Origin: JAWKNZ01 sp041391425
GTDB taxonomy: Bacteria > Bdellovibrionota_B > Oligoflexia > Oligoflexales > JAWKNZ01
NCBI GenBank assembly: GCA_041391425.1
Contig: JAWKNZ010000011.1
Span: 1-64,000, forward strand
DNA: 64,000 nucleotides
Reading direction: 5' to 3'
In this document: positions 28,434 through 37,474 of the stretch, in pieces
Layout of the letters: each line of letters starts with the position of its first letter
How positions within the stretch are numbered: position 1 is the stretch's first letter
Position numbers and translations under genes: made by a program
The notes under the pieces: generated by a model
Seen by the model: only the letters and a program-made list of their open reading frames with translations
Databases searched by the model: none
Told to the model about the DNA's origin: nothing

Positions 28434-29117
28434 ATGCACCAGTTTATTTTAAAGAGTTTTATTTGTACTACCTTATCAGTATTATATTTTTCATTACCAG
28501 TATTGGCATCTGAAAGTGAAAACATACAAATTGCTGAGCGACATGTTTTCGTCTTGCACTCAGGTCCAGACGTATTATGGGGAACATATATGTTTGGCGT
28601 AAATAATATGGGATCTGAAGCTACACTGTTTTCGGACAGAATCAATCTACCCAGTGGAATTACTGATTTTGCGCCTCAAGAAGGTTTGAGCAATGAAGAG
28701 TTGAAAGCATCTCCTGAGGGAGGCCTAGTGTTTGAGAAAGAATTTCCACCAGGTGTGACCTTGATAGCGATTGGATTCAAGCTTCCTGCGCAATTGGGAA
28801 AAGCAAGCCTACAGTTAAAATTTCACTATGATATTTCTGAAATGAGCATATTAACTAAGGATGATAGTTTAAATCTTGAATTTGTTGGTGTGCCAATGCA
28901 GCTAGGTGATAATACAATAATGTCAAATGAGACATATAGAACATTTAAGTCTTCGCAAAAAATTGCTAAAGGGCAGCAACTCGAAGTCGCAGTGTCTAAT
29001 ATAGCAGGTAGGGCAAATTTCTGGCTTGTTGGTTCTATCTTCGCTGCTTTACTCCTTTTGCTGGCTTCTATATTTACCCTTAAAACAAAAGAGTCAATAG
29101 AGGTTGCAGAATTGTAG
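28434..29117 (+). CDS. exported membrane-anchored protein in the ccm block
   Basis: 227 residues from ATG 28434 (GAGG upstream). Signal peptide at residues 5-27 (SFICTTLSVLYFSLPVLAS), a beta-rich soluble domain, and a C-terminal TM helix (FWLVGSIFAALLLLLASIF) with a short cytoplasmic tail. No family recognised. Same strand after ccmI-like gene with a 131-bp gap. A role in heme delivery or respiration is guesswork from position. Confidence 0.6.
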   Translation: MHQFILKSFICTTLSVLYFSLPVLASESENIQIAERHVFVLHSGPDVLWGTYMFGVNNMGSEATLFSDRINLPSGITDFAPQEGLSNEELKASPEGGLVFEKEFPPGVTLIAIGFKLPAQLGKASLQLKFHYDISEMSILTKDDSLNLEFVGVPMQLGDNTIMSNETYRTFKSSQKIAKGQQLEVAVSNIAGRANFWLVGSIFAALLLLLASIFTLKTKESIEVAEL

Positions 29118-29165
29118 ATTTGTTTTAAGGGATTTTTTATTTTCTAATTATTAAAGTTTATATCT

Positions 29166-29375
29166 ATGTTAGGTTTTGTACTCAGAATTTTTATCTATTC
29201 GCTTTTGTTTTACTTAATTGTGAAAAAATTAAGTGTTGTATTGACCTCTTTAGTAAGTGATAAGTCTGCAAAGATGAATGGGAAAATTCCCTCATCATAT
29301 GACGGTGATGGTGTTATTGAGATTTGCCCAAAATGTGGTCATGAGCTTTCAAAAGGGCATAGATGCTCTTTGTAA
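29166..29375 (+). CDS. small zinc-ribbon membrane protein
   Basis: 69 residues: N-terminal TM helix (FVLRIFIYSLLFYLIVKKL) and a C-terminal half zinc ribbon (CPKCGHELSKGHRC). Small zinc-ribbon proteins are found beside ccm genes in deltaproteobacterial genomes. 48 bp after the previous gene, same strand. The three or four cysteines can hold one zinc. Confidence 0.6.
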   Translation: MLGFVLRIFIYSLLFYLIVKKLSVVLTSLVSDKSAKMNGKIPSSYDGDGVIEICPKCGHELSKGHRCSL

Positions 29376-29525
29376 TCAAATAGAATGTGCTGGTATATCC
29401 CCTTAAGTGAGTCATTATAGCCGTGCTTTAATAAAGTAACGGTTAATCTTTCTGAATTAATCTTTTAAAATAGTATAAGGCTGGGTTTTAATATTTGATC
29501 TATCTTCAAATTTAAGGAGGATCAT

Positions 29526-30353
29526 ATGAATAGGCAGTTTGTTAATTTTATTATGATAGCTTTCTTCTTTTCAACGGGGATTACATCGCGCAGCTTTTCA
29601 CAAGACCTTTTTTCATGGCCAAGGCCATTGGTTGTCGGAAGTATAGGAGACTCTATTTCCAGGGCTACAAATTCGACTGTTTTTGGGGAAGTGCCATTTT
29701 CAAGTTGGGCGACAGGTGGAGACACTCGCGTTTTTTCGCAGGCTGCAAGGCTTCAGGAGGAAACAGGATCTCTTGTTTTTACCTATAATTATGCTCGATC
29801 AGGCGCGCAGATGCGGCATTTAAGAAAGCAAGCCCAGAAGTTGCTTAAAAGAAAGCCTGATTATGTAACGATATTGATTGGTGCTAACGATTTATGTTCT
29901 TGGAAGCAAAATAATACGACTCAGTTGCAGGCATTTGAATCTGAGTTGCGAGGTACCTTAGATGATTTAACGACCTCTTCTCCTAAAGTAAAAATTATTT
30001 TAAGTGCTATACCTGACATGCTAAGGATGTATGAGCTGGGTAAACAAAAAGGTTGTAGCATGATGTGGAAGGTTTTTCGCTTTTGCTCACCTTTACTTGG
30101 AAAAGATCGTACTGAGATGCAAAGGCTCCAGTTTTATGACCGTTGGATAGACGCTAATAATTCTCTCGCATCGATTGCCGATGAGTATCCGAATAATGTT
30201 TTTTTTGCTGAATCGATAAAAGATTACGAGTTTTCTAAAGATGATATCGCTGTTAGAGACTGCTTTCATCCCTCTATTAAAGGGCAAAGAGCATTATCGG
30301 AGCAGATATGGAATGCTGGATGGTTCAAGGCATTTCAAGAAAATTTACCTTAA
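29526..30353 (+). CDS. secreted SGNH/GDSL-family hydrolase
   Basis: 275 residues with a signal peptide (FIMIAFFFSTGITSRSFS). Family blocks: GSIGDSIS (catalytic Ser in GDS, about residue 41), the Gly block near YNYARSGAQM, GANDLC (Asn in block III), and DCFHPS (Asp and His of block V, about residue 249). An esterase or lipase-like role in the periplasm or outside is expected; the substrate is unknown. Strong ribosome site AAGGAGG at 29515-29521. Confidence 0.88.
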   Translation: MNRQFVNFIMIAFFFSTGITSRSFSQDLFSWPRPLVVGSIGDSISRATNSTVFGEVPFSSWATGGDTRVFSQAARLQEETGSLVFTYNYARSGAQMRHLRKQAQKLLKRKPDYVTILIGANDLCSWKQNNTTQLQAFESELRGTLDDLTTSSPKVKIILSAIPDMLRMYELGKQKGCSMMWKVFRFCSPLLGKDRTEMQRLQFYDRWIDANNSLASIADEYPNNVFFAESIKDYEFSKDDIAVRDCFHPSIKGQRALSEQIWNAGWFKAFQENLP

Positions 30354-30372
30354 TATAAAAAGTAAGGTAAAC

Positions 30373-30401
30373 GCTCTAGTTGCATTATCTGTGACTAGAG
30401 C
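30373..30401 (+). terminator. possible hairpin between convergent genes
   Basis: GCTCTAGT and ACTAGAGC form an eight-base-pair stem with a 13-base loop, between the convergent SGNH hydrolase and era genes. The following run of T is weak (CTTTAG), so it may be a modest terminator or only a coincidental hairpin. Confidence 0.35.
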
Positions 30402-30456
30402 TTTAGCTTAAGCATCATTAGGGAAAATGAGTATTTATTAGGTTATTTTTAACCCT

Positions 30457-31455
30457 TCAGTAAATTCCCTGTAGCTGGCTAATTAAAGCTGGATCTTCTA
30501 TCCAGTTTTCCTGGACTTTGACAAAGAGGTCTAAGAAAACCTTATTATCAAGGTGCTTTTCTATGGTTATACGTGAGCTTGCTCCAATAGCACGTATACG
30601 GCTACCACCTTTACCTAAGACGATAGGTTTATGGCTCTGTTGGGTGACGATTATGCTTGCCATTATCTTTGTTAGTGATCCTAGTTGTTCATACTTATCT
30701 ATGGTAACACTTGTTCCATAGGGTAATTCATTTCCTAGCTGTCTAAAAATCTGTTCTCGGATCATCTCACTAATAATAAAGCTTTGCGGCCTATCAGTGA
30801 TATCATCCTGATTGTATAAAAATGGGCCTTCTGGAAGCATATCAGCAATAATGCTTTTAAAATGACGAATTTCTTCTGGACGCTTTGAAGAGATTAAGTA
30901 TGGATATGGTTGGATTATACGTGCTGAAATTTTGTTTGCCGCTTCTAGTTCTGTGATAAGAGTGTCAATTTTTTCATTTATTAATTCACATTGTTTTTCA
31001 ATAATATTCTTTTTTTCTAAATCTGTTTTTGTAGCCAGGATCATTATCGGAACGTTGCATTGTTGCAGGAGAGATCTTAAGGTATCCTCGTCCCAGGGGT
31101 GCCAGCCAAATTTGCAGTCGATTAAATAGCAAATGATGTCAGCTTCTTCTAAAACACCCCAAGCTTCTTTGTTCATTAGGTGGTTTATTTTAGCTTTTCC
31201 CGTCGAGCGGTGCATTCCCGGGGTATCTAAAAAAATAGTTTGAGTATTTTCTAAGATATCGATACCTAAAATTCTATTACGAGTGGTTTGTGGCTTCTTG
31301 CTGACTCCAGCTAATTTGGTTCCTATGCAGGCGTTTAACAAGGTGCTTTTCCCCGCATTTGGCCTGCCGATAAGGCCGACAAATCCACATTTTCTTATTT
31401 GTTCTTTCATTTTTGGGCTCTTTTGAGTTAATCCAGGTTCAGTTATTTTATCCAT
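30457..31455 (-). CDS. era: GTPase Era
   Basis: About 332 residues. Essential GTPase for 30S subunit maturation. G1 GRPNAGKSTLLN, G3 DTPGMHRS and G4 TKTD are present, followed by a C-terminal KH domain (VLGKGGSRIRAIGASSR). ATG 31455 is used (TTG 31458 precedes it in frame). The first 20 residues are an extension; the shorter start MKEQIRKCGFVGLIG is also possible. Not in the usual rnc-era operon here. Confidence 0.95.
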   Translation of the reverse strand: MDKITEPGLTQKSPKMKEQIRKCGFVGLIGRPNAGKSTLLNACIGTKLAGVSKKPQTTRNRILGIDILENTQTIFLDTPGMHRSTGKAKINHLMNKEAWGVLEEADIICYLIDCKFGWHPWDEDTLRSLLQQCNVPIMILATKTDLEKKNIIEKQCELINEKIDTLITELEAANKISARIIQPYPYLISSKRPEEIRHFKSIIADMLPEGPFLYNQDDITDRPQSFIISEMIREQIFRQLGNELPYGTSVTIDKYEQLGSLTKIMASIIVTQQSHKPIVLGKGGSRIRAIGASSRITIEKHLDNKVFLDLFVKVQENWIEDPALISQLQGIY

Positions 31456-31679
31456 CAAATCATAAGAGGAATTTTATATAGACTAATTTGTCTTGAGTCT
31501 ATGATCTGACTATTTTTATATCACATCGATGGAAGAATCAATCAAATTTTTAGTCCATTATATGATAGATAGGAGTAGTTTGATGGTAACCCCTTTGACT
31601 TTAAGGTGGTTTTTCTTGCCAAAGCTGACAGCTGCGAGTAGGCTATTTCATTATTATTTATAATAAAGGAGGTAGTATT

Positions 31680-32103
31680 ATGATTACCAGAATTAAATCA
31701 ATGATTACAGTTGGCTTTGCCTGCTTCGGCCTAAGCTTTATTGTAAATACAAATGCTTTTGCTGGAAAAGCTTCGGTCTATTTTATTTCTCCGAAGGACG
31801 GTCAGACTGTTAGTGGCAAGTTCAAAGTTCAATTTGGTCTAGATGGAATGGGAGTAGCACCAGCAGGTGTTCAGCAAGAAAATACTGGGCACCATCATTT
31901 GCTTATTGATACAGCGTTACCTGATTTGGGGAAGCCTATTGCTAATGATAAAAATCATATGCATTTTGGTAAAGGGCAGACAGAAGCTACAATTGAGTTG
32001 CCAAAGGGTAAACATACGCTTCAGCTATTGTTAGGGAAATTATACGCATATTCCACACAAGCCTGCTGTTTATTCTAAAAAAATTACTGTTTATGTAAAG
32101 TGA
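31680..32103 (+). CDS. DUF4399 exported protein, 3' end frameshifted
   Basis: Signal peptide (VGFACFGLSFIVNTNAFA), then the DUF4399 signature: PKDGQTVSGKFKVQFGLDGM, HHHLLIDT and HFGKGQTEATIELPKGKHTL. The uninterrupted frame ends at 32078 with an unrelated tail. Removing one A near 32037 restores the conserved ending (HIPHKPAVYSKKITVYVK) with stop TGA 32101-32103. Canonical ribosome site AAAGGAGG. Secreted or periplasmic, function unknown. An R2 repeat begins 3 bp after the stop. Confidence 0.85.
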
Positions 32104-32106
32104 GTT

Positions 32107-32212
32107 TAGGGCGTGTTGACGTTTCATTTCCTACTACGAGCCCAAACCCTTCCTAGCTGCGACTTTCAAGTATTTGGCTCTCGCTACGAAAATGAAACGT
32201 CAACACGCCCTA
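32107..32212. repeat. R2 element, internally deleted copy (106 bp)
   Basis: Both terminal inverted repeats are intact (TAGGGCGTGTTGACGTTTCA at the left, its complement at the right), but the central palindromic core is missing. Full copies carry AAACCCTT twice, 78 bp apart; this copy has a single AAACCCTT at the junction, as expected for deletion between direct repeats. Confidence 0.93.
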
Positions 32213-32215
32213 GTT

Positions 32216-32279
32216 TTAAGGGAAGTAAAACCTAACAGACAAGGCTTAACGCAGTATGATGGATTTTTACTTCCCTTAA
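32216..32279. repeat. R4 element, internally deleted copy (64 bp)
   Basis: Ends TTAAGGGAAGTAAAACCTA and the inverse of TTAAGGGAAGTAAAAATCC, TTAA at both edges. The middle of R4 (present at 38544-38660) is deleted, with the join after GACAAGG. Located 3 bp from the deleted R2 copy. Confidence 0.8.
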
Positions 32280-32337
32280 TAATGGAGATGCAAGGATTTG
32301 AGTCACTGTCCCTTTTATCCTTGCGTTACCAGATATC

Positions 32338-34158
32338 TCAATCTAGCACTTTGGCCTCTTTTAGGCCGTTTCGAATCAGCGATTGTGTTACGGCGTCATA
32401 TTTTGCAAGGTCTAACATATCGTGTTCTAGGGTGTGAACCCATTCGACGTCATCATCTGGTAGTGGTAGGATATGCTGCACAAGTTCAAGGACTTCTACT
32501 GCTAGTAACCATTCGTATCCGTATGTCTTTATTGTTTCCAGAGCTACTTCTTTGAGTTCAGGTAAGTTAGCGGCTGCTATACCCTGTTCTCTTAAATCTC
32601 TAATTTTTTGATAAAGGTCAAACAGTCTAAGTTCTTTTTTGCTATACGGACTAGTTCTTCCAGGCTGGGATTTGAGTTCTCCTAAGTTTTGTTCACCATA
32701 TCTCTGAAAGTCAGCTGGCCCTCCATAAACGGAAGGGATCTCAGTCCCTACCGCCATATCAAACTCTCCCCACTCCGGTTTAAAGTAAGTTTGACCAGCA
32801 TAGCTTACAGTACAAGAAGTCCAAGTAATTAGAAGCAGCTTGTCCTTTTGTCTGAGAAAACCTTTGATTTTACCTTCAACTTTGAAGCCAGAATTAAATT
32901 CTAATGAGCATTGCTCTCCAATGGATAGTCCAAATTGTTTAAGCTCAGTATCTGAAAGATTTTGTGGTGGGGTTGGGATTCCTTTCCAAAAGCCAATTGG
33001 GGTACTAAATCCTTCAGGATGTCGATTGCGCCCATGGCCTTCTAGTTCTTTTTCATTAAAAGAAAGCTGAGTTGGTCCGGACCAGCGGATAAATATGATT
33101 TGTTCTTTATTAGAGCTATCCCTTTTCCCTTGGGTTTGCGAAGCAGTCTCTGTCTGGCGAGTTTTGTTGGCAAGGCTGATATATTCCTCTAAAATTCCGG
33201 AAATGCCGATTTTCGAGTCCAGTGCGGTGGTTGTTAGCGCTTTTGCTTTTTTTGCAGTTTCTAATGCTTTCAGCCCACCAACTTTAAAAGCCATCGAACT
33301 TTCAAGTTCATCTAATAATGAACTAAGCTGACAGAAATCTTTTGCGACGAATAATTGCGGTTGCGGTTCAGTGATATCGAACTCTTGGTTAATACAGTCA
33401 AGTGTAATTGGTATTTTCTTTACACTATTTAGCAATGACTTTTGCCCTTCGTCCACCGAGGATAATAGCCCAGCTCCATAGATACATAACTGTCCTGCAT
33501 TTTCTACCAAGCCATATTCTGCTGTCCACCAGTACATCCTTGTTACTTTTGCTGATTCGGAGACAAAAGAAATAGACTGAACAGCGTTTTGCAAATTCTT
33601 TTCACAGCGGTCGATCTGTTCTTGGCTGGCATCTGGGTTTTCTTTTATATCAGAAAGTTCTCGTATCGCTTCAAACAGTTTTATATCTTCACTAGAGTAG
33701 ATTGCTTTACGTGCCAGTTGTGCGTATTTTGATAAATAGTTTGCATATGCTGGATCGGCTATAATTGGTGCATGTCCTGCGGCTTCATGTACAATATCGG
33801 GAGCTGGTGTATATGCAATATGTTCTAAAGTTCTCATATCGGTTGCAATGGGCAGTAGATTGCGTGCTTGAAATTCTAGAAAAGCAGCTGGGGGAATAAA
33901 CCCTCTAACGCAGACTGCTCCCCAGCCAAATTCTTTTAGCTTCTCATCCATGTCAGAAATTTTAGGGATCGACGAGATAGAAATTCCGGTTTTCTTAAGC
34001 CCTTCAAGATAAACGGGGTGGCCGTATTTACTAAAGAAGCTTCTATTTTGTCTCATGATATAGCGCCACGAAGCCTGATCGCGGGAGGTGTATTTACTAT
34101 AATCCTGTTGCGCTATATAAACCTTTAAGTTTTCTGGAAGATTCTTTTGTGAGTCCAT
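32338..34158 (-). CDS. aromatic amino acid (phenylalanine 4-) hydroxylase, long form
   Basis: 606 residues. The N-terminal half is the pterin-dependent hydroxylase catalytic domain. Iron ligands are the two His of PDIVHEAAGHAPI (about residues 119-131) and the Glu of YWWTAEYGLVENAGQL (about residue 216). The C-terminal half, from about residue 270, is an extension absent from the roughly 270-residue proteobacterial PhhA; long forms of this type are known in Bacteroidetes and some other bacteria. It oxidises phenylalanine (or another aromatic amino acid) using a tetrahydropterin. No pterin-recycling gene is adjacent. Confidence 0.88.
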   Translation of the reverse strand: MDSQKNLPENLKVYIAQQDYSKYTSRDQASWRYIMRQNRSFFSKYGHPVYLEGLKKTGISISSIPKISDMDEKLKEFGWGAVCVRGFIPPAAFLEFQARNLLPIATDMRTLEHIAYTPAPDIVHEAAGHAPIIADPAYANYLSKYAQLARKAIYSSEDIKLFEAIRELSDIKENPDASQEQIDRCEKNLQNAVQSISFVSESAKVTRMYWWTAEYGLVENAGQLCIYGAGLLSSVDEGQKSLLNSVKKIPITLDCINQEFDITEPQPQLFVAKDFCQLSSLLDELESSMAFKVGGLKALETAKKAKALTTTALDSKIGISGILEEYISLANKTRQTETASQTQGKRDSSNKEQIIFIRWSGPTQLSFNEKELEGHGRNRHPEGFSTPIGFWKGIPTPPQNLSDTELKQFGLSIGEQCSLEFNSGFKVEGKIKGFLRQKDKLLLITWTSCTVSYAGQTYFKPEWGEFDMAVGTEIPSVYGGPADFQRYGEQNLGELKSQPGRTSPYSKKELRLFDLYQKIRDLREQGIAAANLPELKEVALETIKTYGYEWLLAVEVLELVQHILPLPDDDVEWVHTLEHDMLDLAKYDAVTQSLIRNGLKEAKVLD

Positions 34159-34629
34159 AACGTTATAGATCCTTTTTTAGAACGCCTCTCATCTTAAAAA
34201 TTATCTGACGGTCCTATTTCTGTGCTGTTTTGGGAGAATTTCTTCTTGTGGCATAAAAACCTGGCTTTTTTGTTTTTCCGCTTTGTATATCCATGTGCTT
34301 CATTTTTATGCCTTCTTTGCATTTTAATCTACCTAGGTTCCGGCACTATCTTATTCTCATTCATATTGTTCTTCGGGGTAGATTTATTATTAAATAAAAT
34401 GTAGCATAAATATTCATAATATTCAATAGTTGCTGTGAAAATATAAATGATCATCCCTAGGCATAAGTGATATTCAAATAGCATCTATCCTGTGTCGTTA
34501 TATTTTTTAAGTTATATAATAGAGGAATCGTTTTGATTTTAAGCGGTTGTAATGCTAATTAGAGAGCCACTAAAATAGAGTATAGCTGTGGTGTTTAATC
34601 TTTATAGCGTAATGTAGGTTTTTTGTGCG
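34159..34629. other. gene-free interval between divergent genes
   Basis: 471 bp between the divergently transcribed hydroxylase and alaS, AT-rich. A 60-residue frame at 34222-34404 has no ribosome site and a hydrophobic, low-complexity product, so it is not called. Promoters for both genes must lie here, but no convincing -35/-10 pair was picked out. Confidence 0.5.
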
Positions 34630-37230
34630 ATGGATACAGAGCAAATAAGAAATAAATTTTTCAATTTTTTAATTCTAAAGGTCATTTGAGGGTAGAGTCG
34701 TCATCCCTTGTACCAGGTAATGATCCTACCCTACTATTCACCAACGCAGGTATGGTGCAATTTAAGGATGCGTTTACTGGGAAGGCTATCCCACAAAATA
34801 AGCGTGTGATCACCATCCAAAAATGTGTTCGGGCAGGAGGTAAACATAACGACCTAGAAAACGTTGGCTTTACAGCGCGTCACCATACTTTTTCGGAAAT
34901 GATGGGAAACTTTTCTTTTGGTGATTATTTCAAAGAGGAGGCGATAGCCTTAGCGTGGGAGTTTTACTGAAGTTCTCCATTTACCTAAAGACAAGCTCTA
35001 TGTGTCTGTTCATGAAAGTGATCATGAGGCGGCAGAAATATGGCATTTAAAGCAAGGCCTTTCTAAGGATCGTATTTTTTATCGAGGGGACAAAGACAAT
35101 TTTTGGGAAATGGGTGAGCTGGGGCCATGTGGCCCTAGTTCAGAGATATTTTTTGATCATGGTCCTGAGCATTCGGATCCAGAAGCCGATACTAGTAAGT
35201 GTTTGCTAGATGATGAAATGCGTTATGTCGAGATATGGAATCTCGTTTTTATGCAATATGAGAAATATAAAGAGAATGGCGCAATAAAAAGGAGAAGTCT
35301 TCCAACTCCAAGTGTGGATACAGGCGGAGGATTGGAACGTGTTGCTGCTGCAATACAGGGTGTTTATAATAATTTCGATACCGATCTATTTGCAAATATT
35401 ATTGCTTGTGTAGAGGAAATTTCAAATAAGAAGTATAACCAACATCCACAATGGATGCGGGTGGTAGCTGACCATGCTCGCGCTTGTACGATGCTTCTTG
35501 CTGATGGAGTCATTCCTGCTAATGAGGGGCGTGGCTATGTCGTCCGTCGCATTATCCGTCGTGCAGTCCGTTATCTTGATTTGTTAGGAGTTAAAGATCC
35601 TCTTTTTTTTAAACTCGTAGAACCTGTGATTGCTAGCCTAGGCAGCACCTATGCAAATGTTGTTGAAAACCGTGCCTTCATAGAAAAGTATTTGCGCCTT
35701 GAAGAGGTCTCTTTTCGTCGTACACTTAGTTCTGGTCTAAAACTTTTAGAAACATTAATTGAGCAGACAAAATCTTCTGGAGCTGATGGTATATTTGGTG
35801 GAGAACTTGCGTTTAACTTATATGATACTCATGGTTTTCCTCTAGATTTAACAGAAATGATAGTACGTGAGCAAGGGCTTAGGTTAGATACAGATGGCTT
35901 TGAAAGATCTATGGCTGAGCAAAAAGAGCGTTCAAAATTGGCTGGGGACTTCTCTGCTAAAAGTGATCATGCAGCCGAGTTTTATCGAGTCAAAGAGGCT
36001 CATGGAGATACAGAATTTCTTGGGTATTCGACTTTGCGGGCTGAAGCTACTTTGCTTTCCGTAGTGCAAGCTGATGATAGCCCACTTCTTGTATTTGATC
36101 GCACTCCATTTTATGCGGAAGGTGGTGGGCAATTAGGTGACTGTGGAAAGATCTTTTTAGGTGAAAAAATTGTTGGATCTATATATTCATGTAAGGCTCC
36201 TATTGAAGGTATTTATGCGCATTATGTAAAAAATGCTGAAGATTTTGATGTCGGTAAAAAGTATCAACTTGTGGTGGATGAAAAGAGTAGAAAAGCAACT
36301 GCTGCTAACCATACTGGAACCCATCTGCTGCAAGCGGCTTTGATCCAAGTTTTGGGAAGCCACGTAAAACAGGCAGGTTCTAGTGTGGGACCCAAAAGAT
36401 TGCGTTTTGATTTTACTAATCCTGAAGCCTTGACAAACCAACAATTATATCAGGTTGAATCTATTATTAATCAACAAATTAGACTGGCACATGTAGTTGG
36501 TGTAGAAACCTTATCTAAAGATGAGGCGATCGAAAAAGGAGCGACGGCTTTATTCGGTGAAAAATATGGAAATACTGTTCGCGTTGTGGAGATACCAGGG
36601 TTTTCGATTGAACTTTGTGGTGGTACTCATGTCAACAATACTAAAGACATTGGTTATTTTAAAATACTTTCCGAAAAAGCATTGGCAAGTGGTATTCGGC
36701 GTATAGAAGCTGTCACCGGTTCGGCTGCTTTTGATATTATCGAGAGCAGGTTGAATATAATGGAAGAGTTGGAGCTACGTTTAAAAGCCAAGGGAACTGA
36801 CTTGTTGGAAAGAGTGGGGTTATTGCAAGATAACCTACAATCCAATCAGAAAGTTATTAAACAGCTACAGGATCAACTCCGTATTTTACAAGCGCAAAGG
36901 ATGTTTGACGATGTTAGTGAACTTAAGGATGGTACAAAATTTAAGTATTTTGCAGCTGGTGAGGGCGAAGATATTCGAAAACTAGGAGAACTATTTTTGG
37001 ATAAATTTGCTAAAGGCACGGTTTTTCTGTCCTCAAAAGGTAAAGATAAAAGCTCGGTACTTTTGAAAACATATAAAGGAAATCCCAATATCCAGTGTTC
37101 GCGTTTAATGCAAGAAGGTTTCGCTAACTTTGATGGAAAAGGGGGGGGGAAGCCTGATATTGCGCAAGGTTCTATAGCCAGTGATTGTCTTGATGACTTT
37201 GTAAAGCATGTGATTGCACAAATCAATTAA
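34630..37230 (+). CDS. alaS: alanyl-tRNA synthetase, two frameshifts near the 5' end
   Basis: Essential enzyme charging tRNA-Ala. It begins at ATG 34630 (MDTEQIRNKFFNF), and adding one T to the T6 run near 34672 continues into SKGHLRVESSSLVPGNDPTL. A second shift near 34968 separates AWEF from EVLHLPKDKLYVSVHES. The remainder (35002-37230, 742 residues) is uninterrupted: catalytic domain with GPCGPSSEIFFDHGPEH, editing domain with NHTGTHLLQAAL and ELCGGTHV zinc motifs, and C-Ala with GGGKPDIAQGS. Total about 866 residues, normal size. Since the gene is essential and only the frame is hurt, sequence error is the likely cause. Confidence 0.95.
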
Positions 37231-37261
37231 ACAGTTGGGTTGATTTAATGGACGTTTTCTG

Positions 37262-37405
37262 ATGTTTTTATTTTGGACACATAGAGTTTTAGATTATATT
37301 AATGTAGTCTTAATGGAGCGTTCTTACGAAGTTGATCAATCGCGAGGTTGGCAAGAAATTGATCAGCTTCCTCATCTACTTAGAGATTTAGTGTCTAGTG
37401 CCTGA
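37262..37405 (+). CDS. 47-residue small ORF
   Basis: ATG 37262 opens MFLFWTHRVLDYINVVLMER and ends with a polar tail at TGA 37403-37405, directly before a strong terminator. No good ribosome site and no known family. It is reported because it fills the gap between alaS and its terminator and could be co-transcribed with alaS. Confidence 0.3.
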   Translation: MFLFWTHRVLDYINVVLMERSYEVDQSRGWQEIDQLPHLLRDLVSSA

Positions 37406-37414
37406 AAATAAGTA

Positions 37415-37449
37415 AGCGGATTGCATTAAAACAATGCAATCCGCTTTTT
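37415..37449 (+). terminator. rho-independent terminator
   Basis: Perfect 13-base-pair stem (AGCGGATTGCATT paired with AATGCAATCCGCT), five-base loop AAAAC, followed by TTTT. It ends the alaS transcript and lies 25 bp from the end of convergent htpX, which it may serve in reverse less efficiently. Confidence 0.92.
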
Positions 37450-37474
37450 AAAAATTCAAAACTATGAAGTTTAA

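Noticed and set aside
32174..32555. Plus-strand ORFs after the DUF4399 gene
   Set aside because: They are translations of R2/R4 sequence and the antisense of the hydroxylase gene.
34222..34404. 60-residue hydrophobic ORF between the hydroxylase and alaS
   Set aside because: No ribosome site, AT-rich low-complexity product, no family; probably chance.
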